Of a stretch of 64,000 nt of DNA, positions 21,931 to 33,547 are shown in pieces. Source of the stretch: Zoroaster sp. YZ-2022 (Eukaryota > Echinodermata > Asteroidea > Forcipulatida > Zoroasteridae); contig CM055822.1 of NCBI GenBank assembly GCA_029582265.1, positions 45,857,916 through 45,921,915 on the forward strand, written 5' to 3'. The position numbers and the translations under genes were made by a program. Numbering within the stretch: the stretch's first letter is position 1; every line of letters begins with the position of its first letter. The notes under the pieces were generated by a model that was not told the origin of the DNA, did not search any database, and saw nothing but the letters and a program-made list of their open reading frames with translations.

Positions 21931-23424
21931 CTACATTGGGCCTACATGTACCACCAAAATAATTAAACGGAATTGCCAAAATAGTGATGAACAAAATATC
22001 TTAAACTTATCACATAAGGTTTCGGCAACTTCTTGAGGAAACGTGGCGTGCAGGAACTTTCGCGCGACCACTATTAAAGCGCCTGTCACAACTAAAACAA
22101 GATGGCGTCTGTAACTTTTTTTTTCGAGCTTGCCACCATACAATTCCTTGATGAACCCATACCTATATTTCTCTGGCACTACTAATCTCCATCGAATAGA
22201 ACTACCGTCATCCGATTCCCATCGATGATGTAGTACACCGTCACGAATTTCCAACTGGTTCCAGTAAGACCAGTATGTCTTAGTACTGGCTGGAGACATA
22301 TGAGCCACGTCCCTCCAAAGAGGGCGCTCTTTCCTCTCGCACTTTGCAACCATCAACCATCTAATGGTCGTATCTGCCTTCTGGGCATCCCTAAGATTTA
22401 TGTTGCTTAGCAACAGTTCCAACACAGCAACTCTTGCTTCCGTTTCAGCACTATGGTTTGAGGTTGATTGCTCCTTCCCAATATTCTCATTATCAACAAC
22501 AATATTACAATGCGTGCATTGCCTGCACGGTCGCCTTGATAAACTGTCAGCGTTCGTATGTTTCGCACCAGGACGATGCTGTATCGTGAGGTCATATTCT
22601 GACACTGCCTCTAGCCAACGAGCAAGTTGACCTTCCGGGTCTTTCGAGGTCATCAACCATCTCAGAGATGAATGGTCCGTCCGTACAGTTACCTTCTGCC
22701 CATAAAGGTACTGGCGGAAATACTTCAAATAGACAACCACTGCTAGTAGCTCTCGCCGAGTCACACAATAATTTTTCTCAGCTTTGTTAAGCTTCCGACT
22801 TGCAAATGCAACCACCTTCTCCACGCCATCATGGACCTGAGACAGTACTGCTCCTATCCCATCCGCACTCGCATCCGTATCCAAGATGTACTCCATACCG
22901 GGTGATGGATACGCCAAGACTGGAGCTTTCAGTAACTCCTCCTTCAATTTGGAAAATGCTTTTTGACATGCGCTATTCAACACAAATTCTCTTGATTTAG
23001 ACGTCAGAGCATGTAATGGACTTGCAATACTTGCGAATCCCTGAATACATCTTCGGTAATATGAGGCGAGACCGAGAAAGCTCATCACCTCCTTCACACA
23101 CGTTGGCACTGGCCAATCAGCAACGGCCTTACTCTTAGCGGGGTCCGTTGCAACGCCCTCATTTGACACAATATGTCCCAGGTAGGTCACCGATCTCTGG
23201 AACAGGATACATTTACTTGGTTTAAGTTTGAGCCCAGCGCCCCTCAGCCATTCAAACACCTGGCGTAGGCGTTTCAATTCTTCTTCAACTGTCTTACCAA
23301 AAACAATGACGTCATCAAGATATATCAATAATATGTCCCATTGTAGGCCTGCTAAAACTTTCTCCATAAGGCGCTCAAACGTGGCCGGTGCATTAATGCC
23401 AATCCAAATGGCATAACTTTCCAA
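21931..23424 (-). CDS. Gypsy reverse transcriptase (C-terminal half), RNase H and start of integrase
   Basis: It starts within RT ([14 protein letters not shown]) and holds the active site [13 protein letters not shown] at about residues 33-45, then the thumb segment [12 protein letters not shown]. RNase H follows with [30 protein letters not shown] and [11 protein letters not shown], ending [11 protein letters not shown]. The last third resembles the linker before integrase, but the HHCC zinc site is unrecognisable and no D-D-E core follows. RT and RNase H active-site residues are intact. The upstream part of RT lies in a different frame. Confidence 0.9.
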   Translation of the reverse strand: MESYAIWIGINAPATFERLMEKVLAGLQWDILLIYLDDVIVFGKTVEEELKRLRQVFEWLRGAGLKLKPSKCILFQRSVTYLGHIVSNEGVATDPAKSKAVADWPVPTCVKEVMSFLGLASYYRRCIQGFASIASPLHALTSKSREFVLNSACQKAFSKLKEELLKAPVLAYPSPGMEYILDTDASADGIGAVLSQVHDGVEKVVAFASRKLNKAEKNYCVTRRELLAVVVYLKYFRQYLYGQKVTVRTDHSSLRWLMTSKDPEGQLARWLEAVSEYDLTIQHRPGAKHTNADSLSRRPCRQCTHCNIVVDNENIGKEQSTSNHSAETEARVAVLELLLSNINLRDAQKADTTIRWLMVAKCERKERPLWRDVAHMSPASTKTYWSYWNQLEIRDGVLHHRWESDDGSSIRWRLVVPEKYRYGFIKELYGGKLEKKSYRRHLVLVVTGALIVVARKFLHATFPQEVAETLCDKFKIFCSSLFWQFRLIILVVHVGPM

Positions 23425-23788
23425 CGATATAATCCATTACGCACCACAAATGCTGACTTTTGTTGAGCATCTTCATCCAAAGCCACCTGCCAGTACGGCC
23501 CGATGTAAGGTCAAGGGTCGAAAACCACTTAGCACCCTCTAGGGCGTCCAGTGTCTCATCAATTCTGGGGACAGGGTAAGCATCTTTAATTGTTACTGCG
23601 TTCAGCCCCCTATAGTCAATGCACAGACGTTTTGAACCGTCCTTCTTTCTTACAAGCACCACATTAGCCGCCCACGGACCATCAGACACCTTGATCAAAC
23701 CCCTTTTATTTAAGTCTTCCACCTGACGATTGATTTCTTGCTGGTTACACATGCCTCCTAGGCCTTTGCTTGACTGGTCTGGAATCAC
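23393..23788 (-). CDS. Gypsy reverse transcriptase, N-terminal half
   Basis: It contains [34 protein letters not shown] and [13 protein letters not shown], where the aspartate of STLDL is the first catalytic residue. The frame shifts near 23505; the expected continuation is in another frame, and the active-site half begins at 23424. Confidence 0.88.
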   Translation of the reverse strand: MIPDQSSKGLGGMCNQQEINRQVEDLNKRGLIKVSDGPWAANVVLVRKKDGSKRLCIDYRGLNAVTIKDAYPVPRIDETLDALEGAKWFSTLDLTSGRTGRWLWMKMLNKSQHLWCVMDYIVGKLCHLDWH

Positions 23789-23931
23789 CAGTTATAATAC
23801 TAAGCTTTACCACATCAGTGTGGCCTATATCATCACTTCCCCGGGAGAACACATCTTGAAAATCAATAAGACACTCCCTCAACTTTGCATGATCCAATGG
23901 GTGTAACTTTTCCTTGCTTCTCTCGTACAGA

Positions 23932-24807
23932 TCATGCAAAATGACTAGGCAGTCCACTATAAGATTCCCCATGTTCATTCTCGAGGGCCGGGGCCTCCAC
24001 CTCAATTGGTGTTACCGTGGCGGCAGTTGTTCCCGCTCGAAGTACACGTTTTTCCCGAGTAGCATTCAGCACCCTAACGGGCACCACCTCGGTCGATATA
24101 TCAATAAGGGCCTTAGCCAGAACCAAACCTCGCTCGCCAAGCTGTCCTCCGCCCTCAATCGGTTCAACTAGTACAGGACCACTCAGTCCTTCATGCTGGC
24201 TAACAATAGTTCCCGCAACAACAGCCTCGTGACCTGCTGGGATCACCGTAGTTTCAACCACTACTACTCGTCCAACAAAAGGGTCGCCAGCACTCCCAGT
24301 GCACTTAATCCTCTCACCATTGCCGCATAATTTGAGTCTTCTAAAATCCAAATTCCCGCCTGTCTGGGGTTTTATGTTCGCGAAAACAGCTTTCACTGGA
24401 TGCACTGTCCTTCCAACTTGCAGATCCAACCACGCTGATCCATACACCTTCAATGGACTACCACCCACCTGCTTCACCTTTGCCTCGCAAACCTGCAAGA
24501 CAGGCCGCTGTTCCTTTGGTATTTTATGGTACACTGTCATACTGAACAACGTTTCGGTAGCCCCAGTACCGACTACTAATTGAAATTTTATCGATCGTAT
24601 AGATCCTTCAACAAACAACCCATAAGATGGTGCAGATAGCGGGGATGCAGCGATATGAACTGAGTCACAATTTACTGCTTCTGTAGGCCCTGATCGTCGT
24701 TCAGCCTTCCCGCGGACCCACCGGTTGGCTGATTCTCGTTTCTGCAACAGAGGGCGTTTTTCGTCTCGGTAGCGGGCACTCTCTCGCAAAATGTCCCCGC
24801 TCACCAC
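23932..24807 (-). CDS. Gypsy protease region
   Basis: After a short basic tail, residues about 70-90 read SIKFQLVVGTGATETLFS, aligned with the retropepsin motif LVDTGAT, but the catalytic aspartate codon is changed to glycine (VGTGAT). The downstream part (VRVLNATREKRVLRAGTTAA) is the usual spacer before RT. The protease would therefore be inactive as read. A possible single-base error at that codon cannot be excluded. Confidence 0.75.
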   Translation of the reverse strand: MVSGDILRESARYRDEKRPLLQKRESANRWVRGKAERRSGPTEAVNCDSVHIAASPLSAPSYGLFVEGSIRSIKFQLVVGTGATETLFSMTVYHKIPKEQRPVLQVCEAKVKQVGGSPLKVYGSAWLDLQVGRTVHPVKAVFANIKPQTGGNLDFRRLKLCGNGERIKCTGSAGDPFVGRVVVVETTVIPAGHEAVVAGTIVSQHEGLSGPVLVEPIEGGGQLGERGLVLAKALIDISTEVVPVRVLNATREKRVLRAGTTAATVTPIEVEAPALENEHGESYSGLPSHFA

Positions 24808-24976
24808 AGTTATGGCAGTTCATATTTGCCTTCGTTCTCTTCCACGGGGGTGGGGAACCACCAATCGCTCCGGGTACCATGCCAGCTGCCTGCTTCGCCT
24901 GTTGCTGTGGTAACAACACGCCCAGCATCTTCTCCAATTGTTGAGCCAAATATCTCACTATGTAGCTTCTTTGCAT
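24701..24976 (-). CDS. Gypsy gag zinc knuckle fragment
   Basis: CHNCGERGHFARECP is a CX2CX4HX4C nucleic-acid-binding knuckle near the end of gag. A proline- and glutamine-rich stretch precedes it. It overlaps the protease frame, as expected for a frameshifted gag-pol junction or for decay. Confidence 0.82.
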   Translation of the reverse strand: MQRSYIVRYLAQQLEKMLGVLLPQQQAKQAAGMVPGAIGGSPPPWKRTKANMNCHNCGERGHFARECPLPRRKTPSVAETRISQPVGPREG

Positions 24977-25012
24977 CAGGTGTACTTACTGAGTCAACAA
25001 ATGGATTCTTGT

Positions 25013-25425
25013 TCACACTCTTATCCACCGCAAAGACAGCTGGGCTAGACATCTTGCCCCTAATTGGAGTTGTCCAATCAAACATACTAAACTCACCACC
25101 CCCTTCCTTGGGATGGGATCCTGACGTCTCGACTTCACTCGCCAATGGGTCCTCCAAAGTAAGGTACCCATAGTCCCCTCTTTAATTTCCGTCAAACTCC
25201 AACCAGGAAGCTTGAATTCAACATCTGAGTCCACTGCCACGTGCTTACGTGACCCTTGCACATCACTAAGGGGCTTACTGATTGGGCTTGCCCCAGTCGA
25301 CTTCATCTCCTTCAAGGCTGTCTCCAATCTCGAAATTCGCTGCATATACTGAACTTGCTCCAACTGCAAAAGCTGAACCTCTATCCCAGACCTATGCAGG
25401 TCCTCCAATGACGTAACCGCACTCA
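25013..25425 (-). CDS. Gypsy gag, N-terminal fragment
   Basis: It starts MSAVTSLEDLHRSGIEVQLL about 55 bases after the primer-binding-like site, and a short coiled-coil-like helix (LEQVQYMQRISRLETALKEM) follows. The frame is lost before the capsid region; the remaining gag is short for a Gypsy element, so most of the capsid is deleted or scrambled. Confidence 0.5.
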
Positions 25426-25861
25426 TAGCAACACGGACAACCAGAAAACAACAATAATTAATCCTGACACCAATACAAATCCCACTCCTGACACCAATTT
25501 GTGACGTCACACCCCTGACGTCTGAGGGAGACAACGGGGCACCTCCCCACCCACAGGGTGTGACGTGGACGGCACTGACGGGAATGTCCCGAGAGGTTAG
25601 GAACGCATCCGTTGGGATGGAATATACCGTCCCAGTATCGGTGTGCTGCACTGTCCAATTTCCCCTAAAAGGGGTCTATATTTATTAACACAACAGCTAT
25701 GAATCGAGTGACAAAGGGGACCCCAAACCCAACTATTCATATCTTATAGAGGGTTTCCTGTACTATAAGCCTGCAGGAGAACTATATATGCGTCGTAGCT
25801 GACGTAACAGTGTACCCCATGCACCACAAGTTATTCTCGGCTATGAACCTTAATGTAAGCA

Positions 25862-26091
25862 CTCTCTTAATGTAAAAGAGTGAAAACCACTGTTTTAAAG
25901 AGCTATATGGCGGACAAGTCTTTTTGGAGTGTAAAACCCACTCTGATTCAAGTGAAAAATACAACAAAAGGCTACCAATTCACTCTTTATACACTACTAA
26001 TTTTACTCTTTATCCACTCCAAAAAGACTTGTCCGCCATATAGATCTTTAAAAGAGTGGTTTTCACTGTTTTACATTGAGAGAGAGCATGT
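25862..26091. mobile_element. Fold-back element with ~75-bp arms
   Basis: The arms at 25862-25938 and 26014-26091 are inverted copies sharing TATATGGCGGACAAGTCTTT and GTGAAAACCACT. A short unique centre lies between them. No coding capacity. Confidence 0.65.
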
Positions 26092-27380
26092 TTCATTCGC
26101 GTAATGGCAACACGTCGTCCACTGCCATATCTCCGACATCGAACAGCCGTTTACGTCGAGTCCCTGTATTCTCATAACAAGCTCTAAATTACCCTATCAT
26201 GATCGAGCTGTCAGTGCTGCTGCGTGGAAAACCGTGTGGTGTACGGGGTATACCAATTGACCATAGGACCAGCGGTCAAATTAGGACAACATTTTTTCAG
26301 GCCCTATTGTATCCAAAGTACTCACACTTCCAAGGAAGTCAAGGACCCCACATGATATTGCACAGCTTTTACACAGACCCTCAAACGAATATCGTAATGT
26401 ATCTCAAATATTACTTTTCCCGACAAATTTACGGCGTACAAATTATATGCCCGATGAGCTTGGCAAATGAATTCGGTACGTGCATCCATAATACCATTTC
26501 CAAATTCTACAAGTGTTACAATTAATCGCCAACGCTTCATTTAATATTCCTTATAGGTCTAGCCTACTACACTTTTCATTTTACATACCTTCGTAATCAG
26601 TTACGTCATGTGTCAATACGGTGATTATATTTCGACTCGCCAGTGCAGTATTTTTCCAGTTTGCGGCGGGAACAAACAAACTTTTCGGTCAAATTTACCG
26701 AAAAGATTTGTGCAATCATTAAAAGGCAATTATATTGAGTGGGATGCACAGCAAACACATATGAAAGTGGGCCTACAATTTCCCACTTACCAAACACCTC
26801 AGTCAAAACTCACAACGAGGGGAGGGGTGCAGTGGGGGGGGGGGTATGCGTGAGAAATGTTGAGGGGGAGTGGTAGTCGTGAGAAATGTTCAGGGCAGAT
26901 CACTACGCGTGAAAACATTCACCACCCCTCAATGTGAATATTTTAATAACCACTCAAAGAAGGACCTTAAATTCAGAGGAGGGGAGACTACTATTAAGCA
27001 CCACGTCACCAACAAATTCGTGAATTTACCATAACATTATTTTCTGTTCAGACATCTCCATGCAATTCTTTGCAATGTTCATCAACAAGGCCCAGCCTTG
27101 TTCAGGACTTTTCAAACCCGACTTCTCCCATGGGCACGCCCCTAACCTCTTATAAATGTTTCTACAAAGAGAATGCCCAAAAGTGCTCACATCATTCCCA
27201 CAAACCTCATATCAAACCGACATTTTATTTAACATATTCATAACCTACTTACTAGGTTTACATGCTATATCCAAAACCCGATCATGATTGGGTAACTTAG
27301 CTTGTATATAGACCTATACTGTCTCGATTGTGCACATTCATGGAACACAATGAAAATTATCATTTAAGCCTGCATCCGAC
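26092..27380. other. Unassigned intergenic sequence
   Basis: No gene was recognised. G-rich direct repeats around GTGAGAAATGTT occur near 26850-26900. The stretch is otherwise unremarkable. Confidence 0.3.
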
Positions 27381-27388
27381 TCGTGCTG

Positions 27389-27705
27389 AGACGGTTATCT
27401 GGTTAACCGGTTAACCGACTGTTTATAAATGTTCTAACCGATTAACCAAAACTAATATTTCAAAAATACGACCAACAATTTTGGAAGCGTTTGCCGCCCA
27501 TTTTGTTGTTCTAGACGTTATTTTTGCCGCATTGGTTATTAAACAATCATTGCAGGAAGTTTATTGATGCTTTTTTATTGAAAATGTATACACATTGTGC
27601 AATTTGCCGACGATCTAGTTTGTGTGGCCGTCAGGTTAACCGGTTAACCGAGCGTGGAAAATACGGTTTATCGGTTAGCGAACTAACCGGTAACTCCCAA
27701 CACTA
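27389..27705. repeat. GGTTAACC-rich inverted-repeat segment
   Basis: GGTTAACCGGTTAACCGA appears near both ends (27400 and 27636) and related ACCGGTTAG words near 27690, suggesting a small TIR-type element. Boundaries are unclear. Confidence 0.35.
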
Positions 27706-28055
27706 CCTCCAACTCTATCTTCTACAACTGCATGAATAGGCACACATGCCCTTTTATCAAATGTATCAGGGCTGTTTCATGTATAAATCTCAATCAACAT
27801 TTCGTACCAGTTAACACTATTCCTTGGACTTCCCAGCCTTTATCTAAAACCGCATTATTATCTAAAACCGTTATGAATTATTAAACAATAATTATTGTTG
27901 TTGGTCTGTTTTGCTGAAGCCAAAAAAGTCTCCGGATTCGTGCTAAATAGACACTACTAAGGGTGTATGGGCACGAAGAATATTGTAAGAAAAATACGTC
28001 TTGATAGGCTAATTGGGGGAGGGGGTTGTCTGTAAAAGACAAATACAATTGACAA

Positions 28056-29886
28056 CTAGATATAAGTTTTTGTCACAACAAAAACAAGGTGTTCGGTTGA
28101 AGTTAAAATGGTTACGTCATCAATTCGAAGTGTTGGAGAAGTCAAATGTTAACGTCTGTTGAAGTTCTCGCGAGAAGTTTATTTGAATACAATACAATAC
28201 TGAATTTAGAAATTATTTTAATATTAAACTTTGACTTCCGGTTTGGACAGGAAGTAAAGGTCAAATTGGGGTCATGTTTTTGTAAATACTTTTGACAATT
28301 AACTATCTGTACAATGGTGCAAAAACTGTGAATTTACCTCTTGTGGTTGTTGAGATATGATTTTTTTAAATATTAAACTTTCACTTCCGGTTTGGACAGG
28401 AAGTAAGGTCAAATTGGGGTATAAATATTTTTTGACAATTAACGATCTGTACAATGGTACAACATTTTTTAATTTACTTCTTGTGGTTGTTGAGATATGA
28501 TTTTTTTAAATATTAAACTTTGACTTCCGGTTTGGACAGGAAGTAAGGTCAAATTGGGGTCACCTTTGTGTAAATATTTTTTGACAATTAACAATCTGTA
28601 CAATGGCGCAAAAACTGAATTTACCTGTTGTGGTTGTTGAGATATGATTTTTTTAAAATATTAAACTTTGACTTCCGGTTTGGACAGGAAGTAATGTCAA
28701 ATTGGGGTCACCTTTGTGTAAATATTTTTTGACAATTAACAATCTATACAATGGTGCAAAAAATTTCAATTTACCTCTTGTGGTTGTTGAGATATGAATT
28801 GTTTTCAATATTAAACTTTGACTTCCGGTTTGGACAGGAAGTAAGGTCAAATTGGGGTCACCTTTGTGTAAATATTTGTTGACAATTAACGATCTGTACA
28901 ATGGTGCAAAAATTTTGAATTTACCTGTTGTGGTTGTTGAGATATGATTTTTTTAAATATTAAAATTTTACTTCCGGTTTGGACAGGAAGTAAGGTCAAA
29001 TTGGGGTCACCTTTGTGTAAATATTTTTCGACAATTAACAATCTATACAATGGTACAATAAATGTCAATTTACCTCTTGTGGTTGTTGAGATAAGATTTT
29101 TGTAAATATTAAACTTTGACTTCCGGTTTGGACAGGAAGTAAGGTCAAATTGGGGTCATCTTTTTGTAAATATTTTTTGACAATTAACGATCTGTACAAT
29201 GGTACAAAAAATGTCAATTTACCTCTTGTGGTTGTTGAGATATGATTTATTTTTAATATTAAATTTTGACTTCCGGTTTGGACAGGAAGTAAGGTCAAAT
29301 TAGGGTCACCTTTGTGTAAATATTTTTCGACAATTAACGATCTGTACAATGGTGCAAAAAATGTCAATTTACCTCTTGTGGTTGTTGAGATATGATTTAT
29401 TTTTAATATTAAATTTTGACTTCCGGTTTGGACAGGAAGTAAGGTCAAATTGGGGTCACCTTTTTGTAAATATTTTTTGACAATTAACGATCTGTACAAT
29501 GGTGCAAAAATTGTTAATTTCCCTCTTGTGGTTGTTGAGATATGATTTTTTTAAATATTAAACTTTCACTTCCGGTTTGGACAGGAAGTAAGGTCAAATG
29601 GGGTCACCTTTTGTAAATATTTTTGACAATTAACGATCTGTACAATGGTACAAAAATTGTGAATTTCCCTCTTGTGGTTGTTGAGATATGATTTTTTAAA
29701 ATATTAAACTTTGATTTATCGTAATTCGATATCTGATGACATAATCATGACGTCACAAATTTTGTTTCATCTACGTGTTAAGTTCTAAGTATATGCCAAG
29801 TTTCAAGTTCATGTGAAGTTTGCAAGTATGTGTTTTTTTGTAGACAATCGATGGGGAGAAGAAGAAGAAGAAGAAGGAGAAAAAAA
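28056..29886 (-). mobile_element. Helitron-like element, family 1, tandem unit 1
   Basis: The minus-strand 3' end is CCGAACACCTTG, hairpin GTTTTTGTTGTGACAAAAAC, TTATAT, then CTAG (28059-28056) followed by T. The interior is ten ~148-bp repeats (28230-29720). The 5' end keeps GATTGTCTACAAAAAAACAC and CTCCTTCTTCTTC but lacks the usual 5' palindrome, and abuts the CTAG of unit 2 at 29887. No protein is encoded; translated repeats such as LTLLPVQTGSQ are artefacts of the array. Confidence 0.65.
28230..29720. repeat. ~148-bp minisatellite array, 10 units
   Basis: Each unit contains TTCCGGTTTGGACAGGAA, CAATTAACGATCTGTACAAT and CCTCTTGTGGTTGTTGAGAT, spaced about 148 bp. The units differ by scattered substitutions. 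The core TTCCGG...GGAA is itself partly palindromic. Confidence 0.9.
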
Positions 29887-30026
29887 CTAGACTTAAGTGT
29901 TTGTCATATGACAAACACATAGGTGTTCGGATTTTGTCAGGGTAGTGATGATGACGTCAGAATGTTTTTGTAAATATTTTTGACAATTAACAATCTGTAC
30001 AGTACAGTACAGTACAGTTTAGGTCC

Positions 30027-30515
30027 TCATTTTGAAGCTTTAGGCTTCATATGAGTCAGGACTCCTAGGAGCCTGGTGAAACCAGTCTTTGACTGTGTTT
30101 CTCTTTTAATCTGCTCAATAGAAATATCACCCAGAAGTCTTGAGATACCTATCCAGGGATCTCGATAGTATGGGACTCTAGGAATAAAAAATAAACTAAG
30201 CTTGGTCAAATTTGTATTTTCCCTACGACAAGTATGAGCTATGTATTTCAGATACTGGGAGTTAATATAATTCCGAAGTGGTTGACTTTTTGTTATGCGC
30301 TCTAGATCTATATTAGCAAAGTAAAGAGCATGATTAACTTCACCTTCTACAAGTGAAGGTTTCCTACGGAAACCATCTTTAATCATTCGCCTTAGGAAAC
30401 CATACCAACTACTTTCAATCCTTTTTATTTCTTTCTCACTAGGCCTCCAGCATTGGGTAGCATATGTCAGTCTAGGACGAACACATGCTTCCAGGATTTT
30501 AGTCCGAATGGACAT
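30027..30515 (-). CDS. LINE ORF, C-terminal region
   Basis: 162 codons following RT: TKILEACVRPRLTYATQCW then EKEIKRIESSWYGFLRRMI, the pattern seen after RT in RTE- and R2-like LINE proteins (a helical region after the thumb). It ends in KPKASK and a stop about 10 bases before the tail repeats. It is separated from RT by frameshifts near 30500 and 30720. Confidence 0.75.
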   Translation of the reverse strand: MSIRTKILEACVRPRLTYATQCWRPSEKEIKRIESSWYGFLRRMIKDGFRRKPSLVEGEVNHALYFANIDLERITKSQPLRNYINSQYLKYIAHTCRRENTNLTKLSLFFIPRVPYYRDPWIGISRLLGDISIEQIKRETQSKTGFTRLLGVLTHMKPKASK

Positions 30516-31654
30516 ACGTACTTCCCTGTCACAAAGAACCCCTTAAGTTCATAAAATTTAGCTGTAGCCTTTGCAATTCTTAGGTCAGTGGAATTTCTAC
30601 CATCATTGAAGATGGTGTGGCCAAGATAGCAAAATTCAGACACATTTCCAAGTTCAGTACCATCAATGACAATATTTATGTCACTCGTAGATGTATTAAA
30701 TTGCATCACTTTAGTTTTTTGAAAGAAATTGTTAATCCAAAACGTTTACAAGTTGTGTTCATTATATTCATAATTCCTTGTGCTTCAGCAATGCTTATAC
30801 AAAATAAAACCAAATCATCGGCATACAAGAGCCACCTTATTATTTCAATACCATTCATTTTCTTGGTTTTCTTTGTTCCCGGTTAGTGCATTCGCTAGAA
30901 ATACGGTAATCGAACGAGACACCCCATCCACCTGGATACTTTCTGTCAATAGCCTCTGCACACACTTTCAAGACAAAATCAAAATAGAAGTTAAACAGTG
31001 TTGGACTTTCTAGGCCTCCTTGTCGACAACCAGATAAAATATCAAATTTTACTTTAGTCCCAGAAATACATGCAGTTGTACCATCATATAATTTTCTGAG
31101 AATGTAGATAAGGAGTTTGGCACCAGTGCGTAGTTCTAAAACCCGAAACAAAAAATCTCTAGGGATATAATCATATGCCGCTGTTAAGTCAACAAAGACC
31201 AAAACAAGAGGTCCAGCATGCTTTTGTATAACATTCTTGCTGACAAAGATTGCATCCACAGTTGACCGACCTTTTCTAAAACCAAACTGAAATTCAGAAA
31301 TATTCAGCTCATAGGTTTCCTGTAACCTATTTAAAATTATACGAGGAACTATTTTACTAAGATTTGAACCAATAGACAATGCCCGGTAGTTTTCTGCTAG
31401 AGACTTCAAACCCTTTTGTAGATACAAACTACCTTCATAGCAAGCCAAGATTCTGGGACAGCCACTAGAGACCATACAAGAGAAGTCAGCATAGTTAAAT
31501 ACACAAGAAGATTCTTACTACAATGGTACTTCAGCCCTTCACAGTGAAGATTATCTGTACCAGCAGATTTGTTATTCTTAAATGTTTTAACTACTTCAGC
31601 AATTTCATCAAGGTTAGGTGGATCTTCATTCACTTCAACCTGTGTATCCAACAA
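30467..31654 (-). pseudogene. LINE reverse transcriptase, frameshifted
   Basis: Read across frames on the minus strand: FKNNKSAGTDNLHCEGLKY, NYRALSIGSNLSKI, FQFGFRKGRSTVDAIF, LVFVDLTAAYDYIPRDFLF (first catalytic aspartate), LSGCRQGGLESPTLFNFYFD, and RWLLYADDLVLF with an intact YADD near 30820. Frameshifts lie near 31450, 30870 and 30725. It copies LINE RNA at the nicked target. Confidence 0.85.
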
Positions 31655-31946
31655 GTAATCATAACTATTTGGATGTTCTAACTCAGGTGGTACGTCAATA
31701 ACCTTTTTAGAAAAATGCTCTTTGAAATGCTTTATTAACTTTTCATTTGAAATGGTGATTTTGAGGTGGTAGAGTGCATAGATTTGGTTTTAGCAAGTTG
31801 AAATTCTTTCTCAACTTGTCTTGCCTCTGCTGCAGTATTTATAGCAACGGCTTTTTTTCATGAAAATATTGATCTTTTAAAGTTTTCTCTTCTTACGAAT
31901 TTGCTTTTGAAGAGCCCTATTTTTTGGATTTTATGCAGCTTGCTCA

Positions 31947-33129
31947 TTAGATTTTGTAATTCTTGATCTTGCCAGGGTTCAGAAGATTTATTAGGGATGA
32001 TTTTGGGCAAACAGCTTCTAGCGAATCTTGTATCGCTACCGTAATATCATCTGCTATTTGTTCCAAGTCATTTGGAATATCTTCTAACCCGAGTTTTGAG
32101 TCTAGCTGATCTGAATAGAGTTTAGCAGCGTCTTTGTTGTCGCGCAGAAGAGATACATTCAACTTTGGTTTAGGAGTTTGCTTTTTAGAAAATGATTGAA
32201 AAAGTTTCTTGTTTGATGTAGGATATTTCAATGTCATTGTTACCATATAGTGATCTGTGTCAAAGATGGATGCAGTTTTACGATATGCTCTACAAGATGT
32301 GATAAATCTTGATATATATTTCCTGGTGGTTATATAATCAAGGCGTTTTGCTTTACCTGTTGGCTTATGGACCCATGTTTCCCTATGAATTCTCTTTGTC
32401 CGGAAGATGCTATTGATGATTCTAAGCCTATTTTCTGAACAAAATTTCAAAAAGGATTCACCATTGCTATTGGTTTCCAATTGGGAAGAGTTGTTAAAAC
32501 CTAAAACATTGTCCCAAGCACCACTATTTTTAGAATCCATTCCGATAGATGCATTGAAATCCCCCATGTTAATGGATTTAAAGCAGGTTATATTTGAGCA
32601 TATCGTTGTTAGCTTGTCTGAGTTTGCCATAAAAGTGAGATTTTGCAGACTCTACACTGCACTCAGTAGGGGCATAAGAACATGTCAAAGTTAGGAACAA
32701 ACCATGAATGATAACACGAACAGATAGTATTCTCGCTTCAAGATGAATATGCGTATCAACCAACTTCACATGAGGTGCCAAAATAAAACCTACTCCATCC
32801 TTGCTCTTATACTTATATCCACTCCAGACAAATTGCCAACCTAGTAAACTATCAGAGTCAAATTCAATGGTACCAGAGCCACAACGACGGACTTCTTGTA
32901 AGGCAAGAACGTCAAGATTTATTTTTTGCTTCTTGGATAGAGTTTGCAAATTTAATGTCGCATGATAGGGTTCGTATATTGAGTGTTGAAATGTTGATGT
33001 TAACAAATTTGACAACATTTTTTCGCTTTGAGCGTGACTTGTTAGAGAAACTTCGGTCCGAGGACATTGTTTCGTGTGACTTGATGGGACTTTTGGAGGA
33101 CAGAGACAACCTGTCACAGCCAGTAGCAT
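31947..33129 (-). pseudogene. LINE AP-type endonuclease, frameshifted
   Basis: The first frame (33129-32578) carries INLDVLALQEVRRCGSG, with the catalytic glutamate, and GVGFILAPHVK. The second (32630-31947) carries INMGDFNASIGMDS and SIFDTDHYMVTMTLKYP, with the D-N and D-H catalytic pairs. The frames overlap at 32578-32630, where one frameshift joins them. The enzyme nicks target DNA to start reverse transcription. Confidence 0.85.
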
Positions 33130-33547
33130 ATTTTTCGACCCCAGCCTGGCGTCTCACTGAGGGACGCGCTCCTTGGTTACCCGCGCGACGAGCGATGCGG
33201 TATGTAACTTTTGAAGTGGACATTAGGATCATATGCAATTATTTTCCCATAATTGGGGGTGTTTTTGTTTGCAACACCATCACTAGGAGATTGCCTTACC
33301 AGGCTAATGGGCTCTCACTACCCAAGTGTTATGTTCGTGTCACCAGCACTAGGGGATTGCCTTACAGGGCTATCGGGCTCCCACTACCCCCAAGGTGTTT
33401 TTTTTATTTTTTTTTCGTGACACCATCACTAGATAGGCTACCTGTTACGACAGGTTTAAGGACCCTATCTACCCCTAACTATGCAAGGCATGGTCGTCAG
33501 TCCATGAGGTATCGATTTATTGATAAGATCAAATATCGAATACCTGG

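Larger units (their letters stand above)
21931..25690 (-). mobile_element. Decayed Gypsy-type LTR retrotransposon lacking the integrase core
   Basis: On the minus strand a primer-binding-like TGGTGTCAGGAGTGGG (25497-25482) follows a probable LTR end TGACGTCACA. A short gag with one zinc knuckle, protease, RT and RNase H follow. The coding sequence fades out in the integrase N-terminal region near 22030, so the catalytic core and the 3' LTR are absent. Frameshifts separate most domains. Order and motifs identify the Gypsy/Ty3 group; the clade is not assigned. Confidence 0.8.
30002..33544 (-). mobile_element. RTE-like non-LTR retrotransposon inserted in the tandem array
   Basis: On the minus strand the order is 5' UTR with a ~65-bp imperfect repeat (33270-33410), AP endonuclease, reverse transcriptase, a C-terminal region, and a 3' tail of GTACT-type repeats (30002-30017 on the plus strand). 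The insertion splits CTGTACA from TGGTGC, which are adjacent in sister unit 3 near 34344. Stops and frameshifts interrupt the coding sequence. The domain order and RT motifs suit the RTE group, but the clade is not certain. Confidence 0.8.

Noticed and set aside
28653..29499. Open frames encoding repeated LTLLPVQTGSQ (also at 33529, 34333 and 60877-61550)
   Set aside because: They follow the ~150-bp minisatellite in one frame because its unit is close to a multiple of three. There is no start context, splice signal or domain.
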